DNA from: Cerioporus squamosus
Lineage: Eukaryota > Basidiomycota > Agaricomycetes > Polyporales > Polyporaceae
Length of the DNA: 64,000 bases
Assembly (NCBI GenBank): GCA_022592435.1
Contig: JABYQS010000013.1
Location: 310,001-374,000 of the forward strand
Direction of reading: 5' to 3'
In this document: positions 12,240 through 23,707 of the stretch, in pieces
How positions within the stretch are numbered: the first letter of the stretch is position 1
How the letters are laid out: each line of letters begins with the position of its first letter
The notes under the pieces: generated by a model
Seen by the model: only the letters and a program-made list of their open reading frames with translations
Databases searched by the model: none
What the model was told of the DNA's origin: nothing
Program-made: the position numbers and the translations under genes

Positions 12240-13576
12240 ATGGAGACAGGACCCATTGCTGTGACGGCTGCGCTGCTGTTTGGTGCCCTGTTCACGCTTC
12301 TCTTTGGTTACGAGATGCTGTTCACCAGGAAATGGGACCCCAAGGGCAAGGTACGTCTCTCTAGACTCCTAGCGTTGTAGCTTTCATTGACCGAGGTTAT
12401 CCTAGCATTGCTTCATAACTGGCGGGTCCTCGGGTGCCGGTCTTGCTCTCGCAGTGGCACTGGCCAAGGCGGGCGCACATGTCTCTATCGTAGCTCGAAA
12501 CCAAGAGCGGCTGCAGAGCGCGTTGATAGAAGTCGAGGTAAGTAGCTCCTGCCCTTTTCTTTCGTCTCCAGTCACACGTATTGGCCCCAGAAAGCACGCA
12601 GGAGCCCTGCGCAGGTCTTCCGCTGCTACTCCTTCTCCGTCAGCACCGAGGACGGTTCTGCCGCCGCAATCAAGGCTGCGAGCGAGCCCTTTGACGGACG
12701 CAGCCCAGACGCGTTCTTCCTGTGTGCGGGCGCGTCCAGGCCCGGGTTCTTCATCGAGCAGAGCGAAGCGTCCCTCAAGCAGGGCATGGAACAGACATAC
12801 TACGCGCAAGCTTTCACCGCCCTGGTGCGTCCCTCACATGCGGTTCTCCATTACGTCCCTCCCTAACGCGTGCTCGTCAGGCGGCAACCAAGACCATGGT
12901 AAAGCAGGGCATCAAGGGCAAGGTGGTCTTCTGCTCGTCCATCCTCGGCTACTTTTCCATGGTCGGCTACTCGACTTACTCTCCTGGAAAGTTCGCACTC
13001 CGAGGTCAGCTACATCCGAGCTTCGTGCCCCTGCCCTGCAGCCAAACTGACAGCCGTGCAGGCCTTGCAGAAACCCTGCAGTCGGAGTTCATGCTGTACG
13101 GCATCGAAGTGCACCTCGCGATGCCCGGAACGATGTACACGAAAGGATACGAGGAGGAGAACGTGGGCAAGCCGAAGATTACGCTCAAGCTCGAAGAAGC
13201 GGACGACGGCGCGACGCCCGAGTACGTCGCGGATGTCATCCTGAAAGGTGCGTAGCGTCCCTTCCGCCGATGCATATCGATGCTGACCCTATGGCAGGTG
13301 TGAGGAACGGCAAGTTCCACATTACTGTGGACTTTATCGGCCACGTCTTCCGGACTTCCTCTGCGGGAGCATCTGCGCGGAACAGCTATGCTCTCGACTG
13401 GATTCATGGCTTGATTGGCTACGTGAGTGCGATGTTACTTTTGTCTCTGCTTTGGGTCTCATCGTATACTGGTGTAGGTCGCCTTGCCTGTGTGGCGGAG
13501 GACAGTGGACACAGCAGTCACCGAGCATCGGACGGAGCACCAGGAGTATCTGCGCGAGCGAGGGTTGCTCTCGTGA
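12240..13576 (+). CDS. TSC10: 3-ketodihydrosphingosine reductase (SDR)
   Basis: Seven exons: 12240-12350, 12406-12537, 12591-12824, 12881-13004, 13062-13247, 13298-13422 and 13478-13576; 336 residues. An N-terminal membrane helix (about 6-25) precedes a Rossmann fold: ITGGSSGAG (about 41-49) for NADPH, VARNQERL, an SDR FFLCAGAS segment, catalytic CSS and Y192-x3-K196 (YSPGK). The C-terminal region (DFIGHVFRTSSAGASARNSYALDW) resembles KDSR/Tsc10 rather than generic SDRs. The enzyme reduces 3-ketodihydrosphingosine to dihydrosphingosine on the ER, the second step of sphingolipid synthesis. The SDR class is certain; the KDSR assignment rests on the N-terminal helix, substrate loop and C-terminal tail. 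Confidence 0.9.
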
Positions 13577-14271
13577 TAACGATTCAGAGTCTGTGGTTAC
13601 ATACGACATACGCACGACGGCTAGACACCCTGTACACTATCCATCCTTTTGCCTTCAGCAGACAGCACTCAGACAGCACTCGTCGCAGACTGTATGGAAG
13701 AAGGTACTGCATTGATGAGTGATGTTAGGAGGCGCGAAGCTTGCAATCTACGAAGCGTCCGAAGAGCGAAACTACAAGCATTATTAACCTCCATCTTCTC
13801 GGATCGCTCTTGGTCCTGCCATTTAGCAACTCGACGTGTGTGAGCGTATAGGTTGCCTGGGTAGTAAAGGGACCGACATGTAAGATGGAGGAACGCGGTC
13901 GGCGACCATCACGCTCAAAAACCGAACACTTCAGGGCAGGCGGAGGGGCGGCTGGCACTGCCGCCGGAGCGCACACTCGGGCCCGAGAGAGCCGGGAGAG
14001 CAAGCGAGAGGCTGTCGAGTGAGTGCGGTTTCGTTTCGCTCCGCCGACCCGCGCGCCCTGGCACTGGCTAGCACGCCGTCAGGTCTCTATCTCGATGGCA
14101 CGCTGCCCCTGAGCCCATCTAGCCCCGCGCTATGAACCCCGCCGCCTTCCTGCTCTGAGCCGCCCCCTTCTCTGCAGCCAAGCTTCCGCTCCTTCGCCCG
14201 CCTTCCCTCTGCCTACTACATCAGCCCCCCTGCCCCGGCCTCCCCCCACGCTCGTTCCTCGATCCCGCACC
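13577..14271. other. Intergenic, no gene seen
   Basis: Spacer between KDSR and the DUF7704 gene, becoming strongly C-rich just before 14272 as in many fungal promoters and leaders. No coding signal recognised. Confidence 0.4.
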
Positions 14272-14862
14272 ATGTCCTGCCTTCGCGCCCGCAGACCCAC
14301 CACCGCGCTCCCCGGCTTCTACTGGGTCATATTCGGGCTCTACGAGCCTGCACTCTCCATCTCGGGTTTCCTCGGTGCGCTCTTCGACCCCAAGAAGGTA
14401 CGTCTTCCTCGCTCTCTGCACCGCCCCCCTATCGACGAACATCGCCGCGCCCTGCAGGCCCACGATGCCCAGGCACCCTGGCCCTCTGGGAGCGCACCCC
14501 CAGGGCCACTCTCCCGCGCGACGCAAGTCACCATGCTGCAACTCGCTCACGTCGTGGGCCTCCTCGGCCTCATCAATTTCTTCGTGCTCGGCGCGGCACG
14601 CAAGTACCTCTTCGCGCACCCCGTGCTGCAGGAGAAGATCGTCTGCGCACTCCTCACCCCCCTCCTCATCGCGGACGTCGTGCACATCAGCATAACATGG
14701 TGGGCCCTGGGCGAGAGCCGGTGGCATTTTTGGGATTGGAGCGGGCTGCTGTGGATCACGTTCTTGACGGGCTTTAGCCTGCTTGTGCCAAGGATCGCGT
14801 GGCACCTCGGCATCGGAAGATATGTCGACAGGCGCGACGGGCAGGCGTGCAGGAAGGCGTAG
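14272..14862 (+). CDS. DUF7704-like four-helix membrane protein
   Basis: Two exons, 14272-14397 and 14458-14862, separated by a 60-nt in-frame intron with a canonical gtacgt donor and ctgcag acceptor; 176 residues. FYWVIFGLYEPALSISGFLG near the N-terminus, then helices around AHVVGLLGLINFFVLGAARK, LLTPLLIADVVHISITWWAL and LLWITFLTGFSLLVPRIAW. This four-helix pattern with an early FGLYEP motif is typical of DUF7704 proteins, common in basidiomycetes and of unknown function. Membrane location is predicted from hydrophobicity only. Confidence 0.75.
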   Translation: MSCLRARRPTTALPGFYWVIFGLYEPALSISGFLGALFDPKKVRLPRSLHRPPIDEHRRALQAHDAQAPWPSGSAPPGPLSRATQVTMLQLAHVVGLLGLINFFVLGAARKYLFAHPVLQEKIVCALLTPLLIADVVHISITWWALGESRWHFWDWSGLLWITFLTGFSLLVPRIAWHLGIGRYVDRRDGQACRKA

Positions 14863-15300
14863 CCAGTCGGCCATGACGGGGTCGGAGGGGCGAGTCGGGC
14901 TTCTCTATCATGGTATTATAATGCGATATTTAGTATACGTTACACTGCTCGGTACACCTACCCTACGGACGCTTTTGGACATCTTGCACGCATTTGGTCG
15001 CATTGTAGTGCAATCTGCTTAGACTCGAGTCAGCACAGTCTCCTTGGTTTATTGGGATGTAGAAGAGCATAGCCCGTCATATTAGATCAAGAAAGAATCA
15101 TTGGAAACCAGTTGTCCCCGCAGGAACGTAACAGCATGGCTTCCTCACATACCACGTTATAGTCATTCGGGCAGCTCAAGCAAGTGCAGCGACGCAGCCA
15201 AGGCACAAGACACTCACCCAGACCCGGTTCAGTAGTGCCGCGTCCGCCCACGCCCAACCTCCGACCTCCTCCGGACCCCGTGGTGGGCCCGCAAGCCACA
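14863..15300. other. Intergenic, convergent 3' ends
   Basis: About 440 bases between the convergent DUF7704 and COX18 genes. Nothing recognised beyond expected 3' UTRs. Confidence 0.4.
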
Positions 15301-16439
15301 TCAAGGCGACGGCGTATCTTTTGGAGAGTTCGCAGCAGGCGCGATGCGCTTACGGCGCCGCATGTCCCAATAGTCCAGTGCCCAGGACTGGAATAGACCA
15401 AACGTCGCCGACGTGACCCAATACAGCTGTACGCTCTGCAAATGCGCAGGAAACCCGTCAGCAACCCGAGCTTTCCGGCTGAGAACGCAGCACGCATGCT
15501 GCGGGAACACGACTCACTCCTGGGACCATCGCCGCAATGAGGATCCGGCCGACGGAGAGTATCCGGAGCGCAGTTTGGTAGATCTTGCGCGGCTCGAGGA
15601 TCTGCTCGCCCTTTGCGCGTCGTTCGGCGGTCCATTTCGACACCTTTTCTTCTCGCTCCAACACTTCTGCACTGACGAACCAGCGCGCACTCTCGACGTT
15701 TGCGAGCGTGATGACTCCGAGGAGGATGGGGAGCGTGGCGGTCGGGTCGGAGTGCGAGAGCGAGGTGAGCGTGAAGAACGACTCGGAGTCGAGCACGGTC
15801 GGCGCGGCGGACACGCGCGAGAGCACCATGCTCGTGCCCACAAAAAGCGGGAGCTGCGTGACGATGGGCATGAGGATTGTTGGCATTGGGGACGCGTTGT
15901 GTTGGGCTAGCAGCTCTTTCCGCCGTGCAGCCGCCTGTGGCCAGAGTAAGTGCGTGTACGGGGCACTTAGGACACGACACACTCACTATTGGTTTTGCAC
16001 GCTTCGTTATCTCCGCAATGACCGCCTGCTTGTCTCCGCGGAAGCCATCCTGTTTCATGTCCTGTTGGACGCGTTTATGTATCGAAGACATCTCGCTTTT
16101 GAGCTGAGGGATGACGATGTTCTCCGCACGCCATTGTCGATTCTTCGCCTACACGCAAATAAGCACAGCACGCCAATAAGGAGCTCACGAACGTACCCAG
16201 ACAGAGAAGGGTACGGTGAACGCAAGACGGGTCGCGACGGTGACCAGGATGATAGTGCTCGCGTATGGAGGCCATTCAGGAGGAAATGGGAGAGCAATAG
16301 CCAAGTCCAGAAAGCCGTCGGAGAGGCCTTGGATTGCAGATGAAATAAACGTTCTGCGAGGAATTGGGCGACGAGGTGGCCATCGAGATGCACGCAGAGG
16401 GGGACGGAGAGTTGCCAGAGCAGTCCTGGTGGAAAGCAT
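15301..16439 (-). CDS. COX18: Mitochondrial inner-membrane insertase COX18
   Basis: Four exons: 16439-16197, 16148-15987, 15934-15518 and 15435-15301; 318 residues. The N-terminus (MLSTRTALATLRPPLRASRW, then RRPIPRRTF) is Arg-rich without acidic residues, a mitochondrial presequence. The Oxa1/YidC core follows: PPYASTIILVTVATRLAF, the helical hairpin (HKRVQQDMKQ), PMPTILMPIVTQLPLFVGTS and VQLYWVTSATFGLFQSW near the C-terminus. COX18 rather than OXA1 is suggested by the short length and the absence of a long C-terminal ribosome-binding coiled coil. COX18 inserts or translocates the Cox2 C-terminal tail across the inner membrane. OXA1 paralogy cannot be fully excluded. Confidence 0.85.
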
Positions 16440-16709
16440 CGTGTGCGAACGCTTAGCGCCCGTGAACGTGCTCTTTCCACCGGCCTGAGTCCAGACCGCT
16501 CGGGCTCAACAAGCCGGATACTCGCTCTTGCAGGGGTATAACGAGCTCATCACACCAGTTCAAAGAGTTTTACAACGCCCAAAGAATAGCATATCGAAGT
16601 GCGTATGGATGTCATGCGTGTGCTATAGGGCATATGGTCATAGCTGCAGCGAACACCAAGCTCCCCTCGCCGAAGTCCTCTCCCAATCCCTACCGAACCT
16701 CTCCACCGC

Positions 16710-17511
16710 TTAGAAGACGAGCTGGTGAGGGAACTGGCCCTTCGAGAGACCGAAGGTGGACTTGATGTACTTCTGGAGGTTCTCGGTCTTCTTGATCGCG
16801 GCGACGACGGCAGCATCAACTGCCTTCTGGTCTGCCGCCTTCGACTCGGGGAACGCGGCCTTCTTCTTCGGCTGACCCTCCTCGAAGAACTCCTCCTCAG
16901 CGGAACGGGAGCCCTTCTTTGCGTCCTTCGCAAAGTACGCGTCATTGATTTTCTCGTCAACCTGAACATGTAGGTCAGCGATACATCCGCCATTTCTGAG
17001 TCCACAGAAGAAGTCTCCCATAATCCTGAACCAGCTATGGACATACCTTGAAGTCACCAAGGTCGACCTTGGTGGAGGTGGCAATAACGTATGCCTGGTT
17101 TACCCTCCTGAGGGGAACACCGTTGACCTTGTAGGGACCGGTGACCAGCAGCAATCCGCTCGCCAACTGCTTCAAGAACACCACCCGCTTGCCTGCGAAG
17201 CGACCCGCGAGAAGGATGAGGACAGTGCCGGGTGTGATGGAGGAACGGAGCTTTGCGGGCTTGGGGGATTTACGGCTCTTCTTGGGTTGGCGGACGTCTT
17301 CGGCGGGGTAGAAACGGGGCGCCTTCTTGGTGGGGACGATGCGCGTCGAGCCGTTCTTCTCGCCACCGACGGAAACCTCCTTCGTTGCAGGGGTCTCAGC
17401 CGCGATGGGCTTGTCTGACTTTTTGAGGCCCTTGTAGAGGCCGCGGCGGGCGAAGACAGAGGAGCGGGAGAGGCGTCCGACGCCAGGGACGAGTTCCTTG
17501 CTGCGGGCCAT
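16710..17511 (-). CDS. RPL6: 60S ribosomal protein eL6
   Basis: Two exons, 17511-17047 and 16961-16710, give 238 residues. Begins [20 protein letters not shown] and carries the eL6 core: [48 protein letters not shown] and [18 protein letters not shown]. The C-terminal basic-acidic helix ([17 protein letters not shown]) ends [20 protein letters not shown], also typical. The ATG is immediately preceded by a splice-acceptor-like CAG, so an intron ending right at the start codon in the 5' UTR is likely. Divergent from the nucleotidase gene. Confidence 0.96.
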
Positions 17512-17966
17512 CTGTAGAGAGCGAGGGTGAGTACGAGGAAGAGAGAGGTTCACCAAGTTGTACTGGGTACATCCGCCCGCGCGACCGACCATCCAGCCCA
17601 ATTCACCGCGATTTCGCATCCAGCATCTCTCCCAAGCATTCCAACGCACTCGGGACGTCCATTCGCACCGTCATACAGCAAGAAGGCGTACTCACAGCGT
17701 TGATGTTGGGTCTTGAGTGTTGCGGGCCTTGTTGATACCGTCGGACGATTTGCTAGACGACGCTGCGCCCAGCGGCTACTCACCCCGATTTGGCATACAG
17801 GCGCCCATCAATCATGTCAATGGGCGCCTGATGGCGTGCCTACTCGCCGTCAACGCTACCGCGAACAGTACTAGTGACGCACCTTGACTCACTAAACCCA
17901 TATATCTGCTCAGCGGAAAGGAGTCTCTTCACATCAGCGTACAGAACTTGTCGCAGTAACATACCA
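17512..17966. promoter_or_regulatory. Divergent promoter with 11-bp palindrome
   Basis: The region between eL6 (minus) and the nucleotidase (plus) should hold both promoters and the eL6 5' UTR with a probable leader intron. It contains a perfect 11-bp inverted repeat, caggcgcccat at 17798-17808 and its complement at 17820-17830, with an 11-base loop. No trans-acting factor can be named. Confidence 0.5.
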
Positions 17967-18973
17967 TGGGTGATGAAAGTCAGTGGTCGTGTCCCGCCGG
18001 TCCCCTCCCATGCTGATGTATCCTTGCACAGAAGATGAGCGCTGCATCGTGTGGCTGGACATAGACAACACTTTGTATTCAGCTAGTGCAGGCATTTCCC
18101 ATGCGATGGGAGAGCGTATCCATGGTTAGGATTTGTCTCCGATGAGCTTGGCACATTACTGACAGAAACTCGCAGCCTACTTCGTTGGAATGGGCCTCCC
18201 AGACGAGGAGGCATCGAAACTTCATCATAGATACTACTCGCAATATGGTCTCGCTATCCGAGGGCTTGTGCGTCACCACCAGATTGGTAGGTTCCAACAT
18301 CAATGTCTGACCGATGAAATAGGCTGAGTCTTCATTGTTCAGATCCCCTTGACTTCGACCGCAAATGCGACGGTTCTTTGCCTCTAGAGGACCTGTTGAA
18401 ACCAGATCCCGGACTGAGGAAACTGCTGCAAGACATAGACCGCTCCAAAGCACGGGTTTGGGGTCTTACGAACGCCTACCACACGGTACAATCTGGCTGC
18501 GCACAGAGAGATTCAGTATGATACTGACGGTGCTTCCTCTGTAGCATGCTTCCCGCGTCCTCCGCATTCTTGGGGTCGACGATCTGGTAGAAGGCATCGT
18601 CTTCTGCGACTACTCCAATCCCAACTTCAACTGCAAACCAGAACCCGAATTCTACCACAATGTATGTCGGCACCTGCGCAGATCCAAACATATACTGACG
18701 ACCTCCGACGTTGCAGGCCATGAAAGTCGCGAACATTTCCGATCCGGAGAAATGCTACTTCGTAGACGACAGTCTCGCCAACGTCAAGGCGCACGCGAGC
18801 TAGGCTGGGGACACTGCGTACACTTCTGCGAACGTGGGTTGTTACACGTCGAAGGTGGGAAGCCGAAGTATATCGGTAGCGACATCAGGGAGGGGACCGA
18901 CACGGCCGGCATAGTTGCCATCTCCCAGCTTAATGAGCTGAGAACGGTCTGGCCAGAGGTCTTCAAGAGTTGA
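17967..18973 (+). pseudogene. HAD pyrimidine 5'-nucleotidase (SDT1/PHM8-like), frame broken
   Basis: Six exons: 17967-17979 (13 nt), 18032-18124, 18176-18286, 18343-18485, 18545-18661 and 18717-18973; about 244 residues if joined. WLDIDNTLYS supplies the HAD nucleophile and acid/base aspartates (about 14 and 16); then SLPLEDLLKPDPGLRKLL, the motif II threonine in GLTNAYH, and CYFVDDSLANVK (motif IV). At about 18786-18792 the frame breaks: after ANVK the current frame gives AHAS then TAG at 18801-18803, while the next frame gives ARELGWGHCVHF and a normal C-terminus to a stop at 18971-18973. One missing base explains it; no intron fits. Relatives dephosphorylate UMP/CMP or lysophosphatidate. 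The rest of the gene looks intact, so this may be a very recent lesion or an assembly error. Confidence 0.75.
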
Positions 18974-19140
18974 CAGATTCACGGTAGATATCGATGACAA
19001 AGGTAGATTGCTATGTAGGTATATCCCACGTAGATGAGTTCATAGTAAACTGTAATATTAGATCGATGATGGTGATGACCGTCCTGATGTACAAACAGTA
19101 GTCCAAATGTGCATGTATTGGTACATTGTGCAGAAAGCGG

Positions 19141-20655
19141 TCAGAACAGCATGACAGCGACAACCTGCGCCGACTCTGTCGCCTCGAGTATGATACCGTC
19201 GTAACCGAATAGACCTGAGTGCGTGTTCAGAACTAAAACCGATGTGCTAATGAGAGACTCACGTGTGGTCGAACTCGGTAGTCGGAGGCCATCTTCGTCG
19301 TCCGTCCGATTGAGGATCATGGAGGGAGGTGCTTCCCCTGGAGCGATGAAATGATGGATCTCCTCGACCTGTGCACAGTAGTGGTTCATCGAGGTATCTC
19401 GACACAAAGGATTGACTAACCCGTTCGAAGAACCGCTTCCGTGGTGGTGACTCTGCAAAAAGGGTAAGTATCAGTAGTTCCCGGCCTGACATGCTGAAAT
19501 GCTCGCCGTCTTCGTCATCCTCTGGTCTACCTTCAATCTCCCATGGACATCGCTTGTACCGTTGGAACAATGGCGTTCCGGGCTGTCCACGAGTGAGGAG
19601 AGGTGCCAATGGTGTACGACGACGTAAAGAGGCTTACAACATTGGAATGTAGGACGATCTTCTTCACGATATGAGTGGAGCCAGATATGAGGAAGTCAAT
19701 GCCGTGTTGTTGATAGTTGTAGAAATCTAGGCGACACTCGTTTAGCAACAGCGCGTAAACAGGCCGTACGGAGACAGGCCGTACAATCAACATCCGAGTC
19801 CACTTCTGCCTGGCCGTTGTGCGAATGAATCGTCATTCTGTCGTCTTCCTTATAATGTATTCGGAAAGGCGGACCAAGCTCGCACATCAAGTCTTGCGCG
19901 GTACTGGAGCCCAGAAGTACTCGTATTGGCGATGAGTCGGTGGGGTAGAAGTATAGGTCGACGCCTTCGTGAACCTATCATGACGCTGAATGACGGCGTG
20001 AAAGAATCATGGGGAGACATGTTACCTTAACGATGGCCCGGGACAACTCACCCACCATGATAGGACATTCTGTCACTTCGTCAAGGGCATCCCGCAGCTC
20101 GCCCTCCTCGTTCTTCTGGGAGATGATCACCCTCTTCACCTCTTGCTGTCGGTCATCCGACTGCGCTGTTGGACTCTTCAGACCGTCGCCCCTGCCGTCC
20201 TCCTCGAAGCTGAACGACACGCCCGGATACTTCAGGTCGTCCCCCGGATATGTTGGCCCGAACATCCGGCTGACTCCGACTCTACGGAGAACCTCCTCGT
20301 TTGAAGAGAGTACCGCTTTCTTATACATGAGGGTAAGAGGCGGATGGGTATCGCGTAGCCTCTTCACAGATATGGTGTGTAATCGCTGTTGATACCCGGA
20401 GAAGAGGAGATCCAGGTGCGGTCGTATGTGCAGGATGATAGGTGTTGTGGGTGAGTCAGGGTCGTACTTGACGTCGACCTGAGGAAAGAAGTGCTGCATT
20501 CCCCTCAGGAGGTCAAGTACGTTCCATAGAGAGGTGCCTAGTAAGCCGTCAGGACAATATACGAGAACTGGCACGCAGGACCAACCTATCTCAAACATCC
20601 CTAGGCCTGACCCAGGTCTTATATCCATCTCTAGTGTCGAGAACATCGTGAGCAC
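19141..20655 (-). CDS. PHAF1/UPF0183 family protein
   Basis: Exons: 20655-20586, 20537-20026, 19974-19785, 19726-19638, 19582-19531, 19452-19421, 19368-19263 and 19214-19141; about 374 residues. The 19530-19453 intron is in frame and inferred from its TTTTTGCAG acceptor. Family signatures in order: LGMFEIGTSLWNVLDLLRG, LDLLFSGYQQRLHTISV, FGPTYPGDDLKYPGVSFSF, RVLLGSSTAQDLMCELGPP, a YKEDDRMTIHSH segment, DYFYNYQQHGIDFLIS and HIVKKIVLHSNVPG. These match UPF0183/C16orf70, now PHAF1, which binds phosphatidylinositol 3-phosphate at forming autophagosomes with BCAS3 in animals. The fungal role is not established. Start could also be the Met at 20646. Divergent from DPB2, convergent with the nucleotidase. 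Confidence 0.9.
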
Positions 20656-21012
20656 TCGAAAGGGGGCAAACTTCAGGTATGAAGGTCAGGGTAGAGCAGA
20701 GAGGGCTGTTGTGGCGCACAGCTGCTGTGAGCCGGCGGGGTAGCGAGCACATCCTGATCGGGCAATCTGACGCGTCGCGTTACGCGTGGCATGCATCACG
20801 GTCACAATCGCGTCGCGTCAACGCGTCTTTCCAAGTTCCTTCTCTCCCCGCGGCCGAGACAACCAGGAGATCACCGTCCTCCCCACAACTTTACTGTTTC
20901 TACGTCGATCGAGCTATAGGCTCCTACTGGATTTCCGTCATCGGCTGCATCATTATCCCGGGGCATTGAACGCTTGGGTACACTCGAATCCCAACCACTT
21001 CCTGTTGCCACC
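20656..21012. other. Divergent promoter, PHAF1 / DPB2
   Basis: About 360 bases between opposite starts. It holds several acgcgt-like sites (around 20770-20825) resembling MluI cell-cycle boxes, which often precede replication genes in fungi; this is suggestive only. Confidence 0.4.
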
Positions 21013-23153
21013 ATGGGGGACCGGAGGCAGGTCATCATCAAGGTACGGTTGAGATCACATTAAGTATAGCAAGCTTTATTTACGTGTGACTAGGTCTTCA
21101 GGAAGTATGGCCACTCTCTTGGACCTGATTCACTGGAGTTTCTGGAGGAACTGCTTGACCGCCATGAGATTGCCGACGAGGAAGTCGAGTTCTCGATGGA
21201 GTGGATGGCCAAAGAATATAACAAACAAGATGGTAACATAGTACGCTTATATAAGTGCCACTCTCTGACTTGGCCCAGACGCACAGATGAAAGTTTCTCT
21301 CGACGTCCTGCAACGGGTGTACGAGACCTTCCAAAATGGCGAGGACGAAGGCGAACAAGGCGAAGCCAACCTCGACCCAGAAAGCCACCTTTTTGTGATC
21401 GATGCATTTGATATGCCTCTATGGAACTGGTCTACGGAGCGCAGCACATTCGAGAGGTCGGTACTCTCCTTCGTCGACGCATCGACGAGTTACTGACCTT
21501 GCTGGTCAGAGCGCCAGGGCCACTGACTTCTTCCGGCTCAGCAGACTCGAGAATCATGGCCATGCGTAACCGAATGAACGTTATCAAACAATGTGTACTG
21601 AGAAACGATCACTTTTCGCCATCAACATTGCCATCGAAAGACCGGGAGAACCTGTTGACTGTGAGCGTTCCTTGGCTCGCATGACTACATGCGATGTTCC
21701 TGAAAGTATTTCCAGTTGAGGTCAACGAAGCAACTTCTGGGACGCGCAGGGGATCGCTTTTTGCTCTTTGGCATGCTCGCGCACTCGATGGAGGGCAAGC
21801 TTTGCCTTGAGGACCAGGACGGTTCTGTAGAGCTCGACTTCTCGCAGCTTGTGAGTCTGTCCCGTCATGAGTACATCACGACCTTGACCGTTTTTCCACA
21901 GGACCAACCAAGCGAGGGTTTGTTCACCGAGGGATGCTTCGCTCTCGTGGAGGGCGATTATACCGAGGAGGCCACGCTGCTCGTGATCGCCATCGGCCAT
22001 CCTCCATGTGAGAACCGAGAGGCAGCACGTTCAATATTCGGCCACGTCGACTTCCTCGGAAAAGGAGCAACAACACTGCTCGAGGATGTGAGCGAGTCCG
22101 TTGTCTCGGATCAACCGTTATACTGACCCATCTGCAGAAACAATTCGCTAATCGAGTGCAACTTGAGCTACCAGACTTGAGGTTCTTCGTGCTCTCCGAC
22201 GTGTGGCTAGACCGACCCGACACCTTGCTTGGCTTGCGGAAGATGTTCGATAACTGCATGGAGAATAGCTTCATTCCGAAGGTCATCGTTCTATGTGGCA
22301 ACTTCACGAGCACAGGTATCCCACAAGGGAATGGCCGGGAAGTTCGCAAATATCAGGGTGAGTGGACAACCTCCCGTCCGTTGTAGGTACGCTCAAGTCC
22401 GTTCGCAGACAACTTCGATGCGCTTGCGGACCTCATAATGAGCTACCCGCTCATCACTCGGACAACGCACTTCATCCTCGTTCCAGGACCGCTAGACGTG
22501 ACGGTCAATTCGGTCCTTCCCCGGAAGCAGATACTCCCCTCGTTTCTCTCGCGTATGCGGACCCGCGTTCCCAATGTTCATCTCGCAACGAATCCCTGCC
22601 GTATCAAGTTTTTCGAGCAAGAAATCGTGGTCTTCAGGGAGGATTTGATGTCCCGGATGCTCAGGAATCTCGTCGGCGTGAAGCCGGACGTCAAGAATGA
22701 CGACCTGAAGCGATACGTAAGTTCCGGGTTGACGAAGTATGACATCGGGCTCATTGGCATCATGGAAATAGCTGGTGCAGACTATCTTGGACCAGAGCCA
22801 CCTCATGCCGGTTACGACATCTATACAACCCACGCTCTCCGACTATGACCATGCTCTCCGACTATATCCCCTGCCCACTGCGGTACGATTCCGTATATCT
22901 CCGCTTCTTCTCTGTCTTACGGTCATTTCTCCAGGTCGTCCTGGCGGACAGGTATGACCGATACCAGATGACATACGAGGGATGCCATGTGTTCAACCCT
23001 GGACGGTTCGTTGGCAATTCCTACACGTTCTCTGCATATGCTCCCGCAAGACGGGAGTCCGAAGAATGGTATGGGGCAATCATCGTATATTCGTCATGCT
23101 CGCTGATCTAACTCCATGTCAGTGTTCTGGACGTGGATCTTGATGAAGACTGA
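21013..23153 (+). CDS. DPB2: DNA polymerase epsilon subunit 2 (Dpb2)
   Basis: Eleven exons: 21013-21042, 21094-21232, 21279-21456, 21510-21660, 21716-21850, 21902-22087, 22138-22357, 22409-22716, 22772-22882, 22935-23068 and 23123-23153; 540 residues. N-terminus [20 protein letters not shown] is the conserved helical domain that binds [26 protein letters not shown], the OB-fold region ([15 protein letters not shown]) and the inactive calcineurin-like phosphoesterase domain ([55 protein letters not shown]) follow. Dpb2 is the essential non-catalytic subunit tethering Pol epsilon to the replicative helicase. Acceptor at 22771 was preferred because it retains the conserved [11 protein letters not shown]. 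Confidence 0.95.
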
Positions 23154-23707
23154 CGCACGTCCTTGAAGTAGCTGTTGTCGTAGTATAGTATGTAGTTCCC
23201 GAACTTGCTGTGCGAATTTGCTATATCGCTATGCCCTGCTGTTGCAATCTGACGTGTACGTGTACTGTGCACACCTTGGACACTGGCTAGTAAACGGAGT
23301 GCGTCGTGAAGTGAGGAAACAGGACGAGCAAACTGGACGCGGCGACCACCCGCTGCAGTCACGGTGGCAATGGCGGAGACAGACTCAGAGGCGGCCCGCG
23401 GGGTGAACCAGTGCACGTGGCCGCCACTACCCGATCCGCCCGGGATGGACTCGCGAGCGCATCGCACGACGCAAACGAGTCCTGGCAGAGGCCGCGCACC
23501 ACGCCTTGCCCCAACAAATTCATGCACAAACCACCTCGACGTGGCCATCTCCTCCAGGCCAACTCGCGTATACGACTCACAGCTACATGCACTCTGCTCT
23601 TGTCTAATCACGATCACATTCCTTCCTCGACGACCCCGCACTACGCCGTTTGACCTCCTTCGCTGGTCTCAGGCAGCCCCCTTGAACGTCGGACGAAGCA
23701 CCAATAC
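23154..23707. other. Intergenic, no gene seen
   Basis: Spacer between DPB2 and the FMP27-like gene on the same strand. Frames in 23218-23700 show no recognisable motif. Likely 3' UTR plus promoter. Confidence 0.4.
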
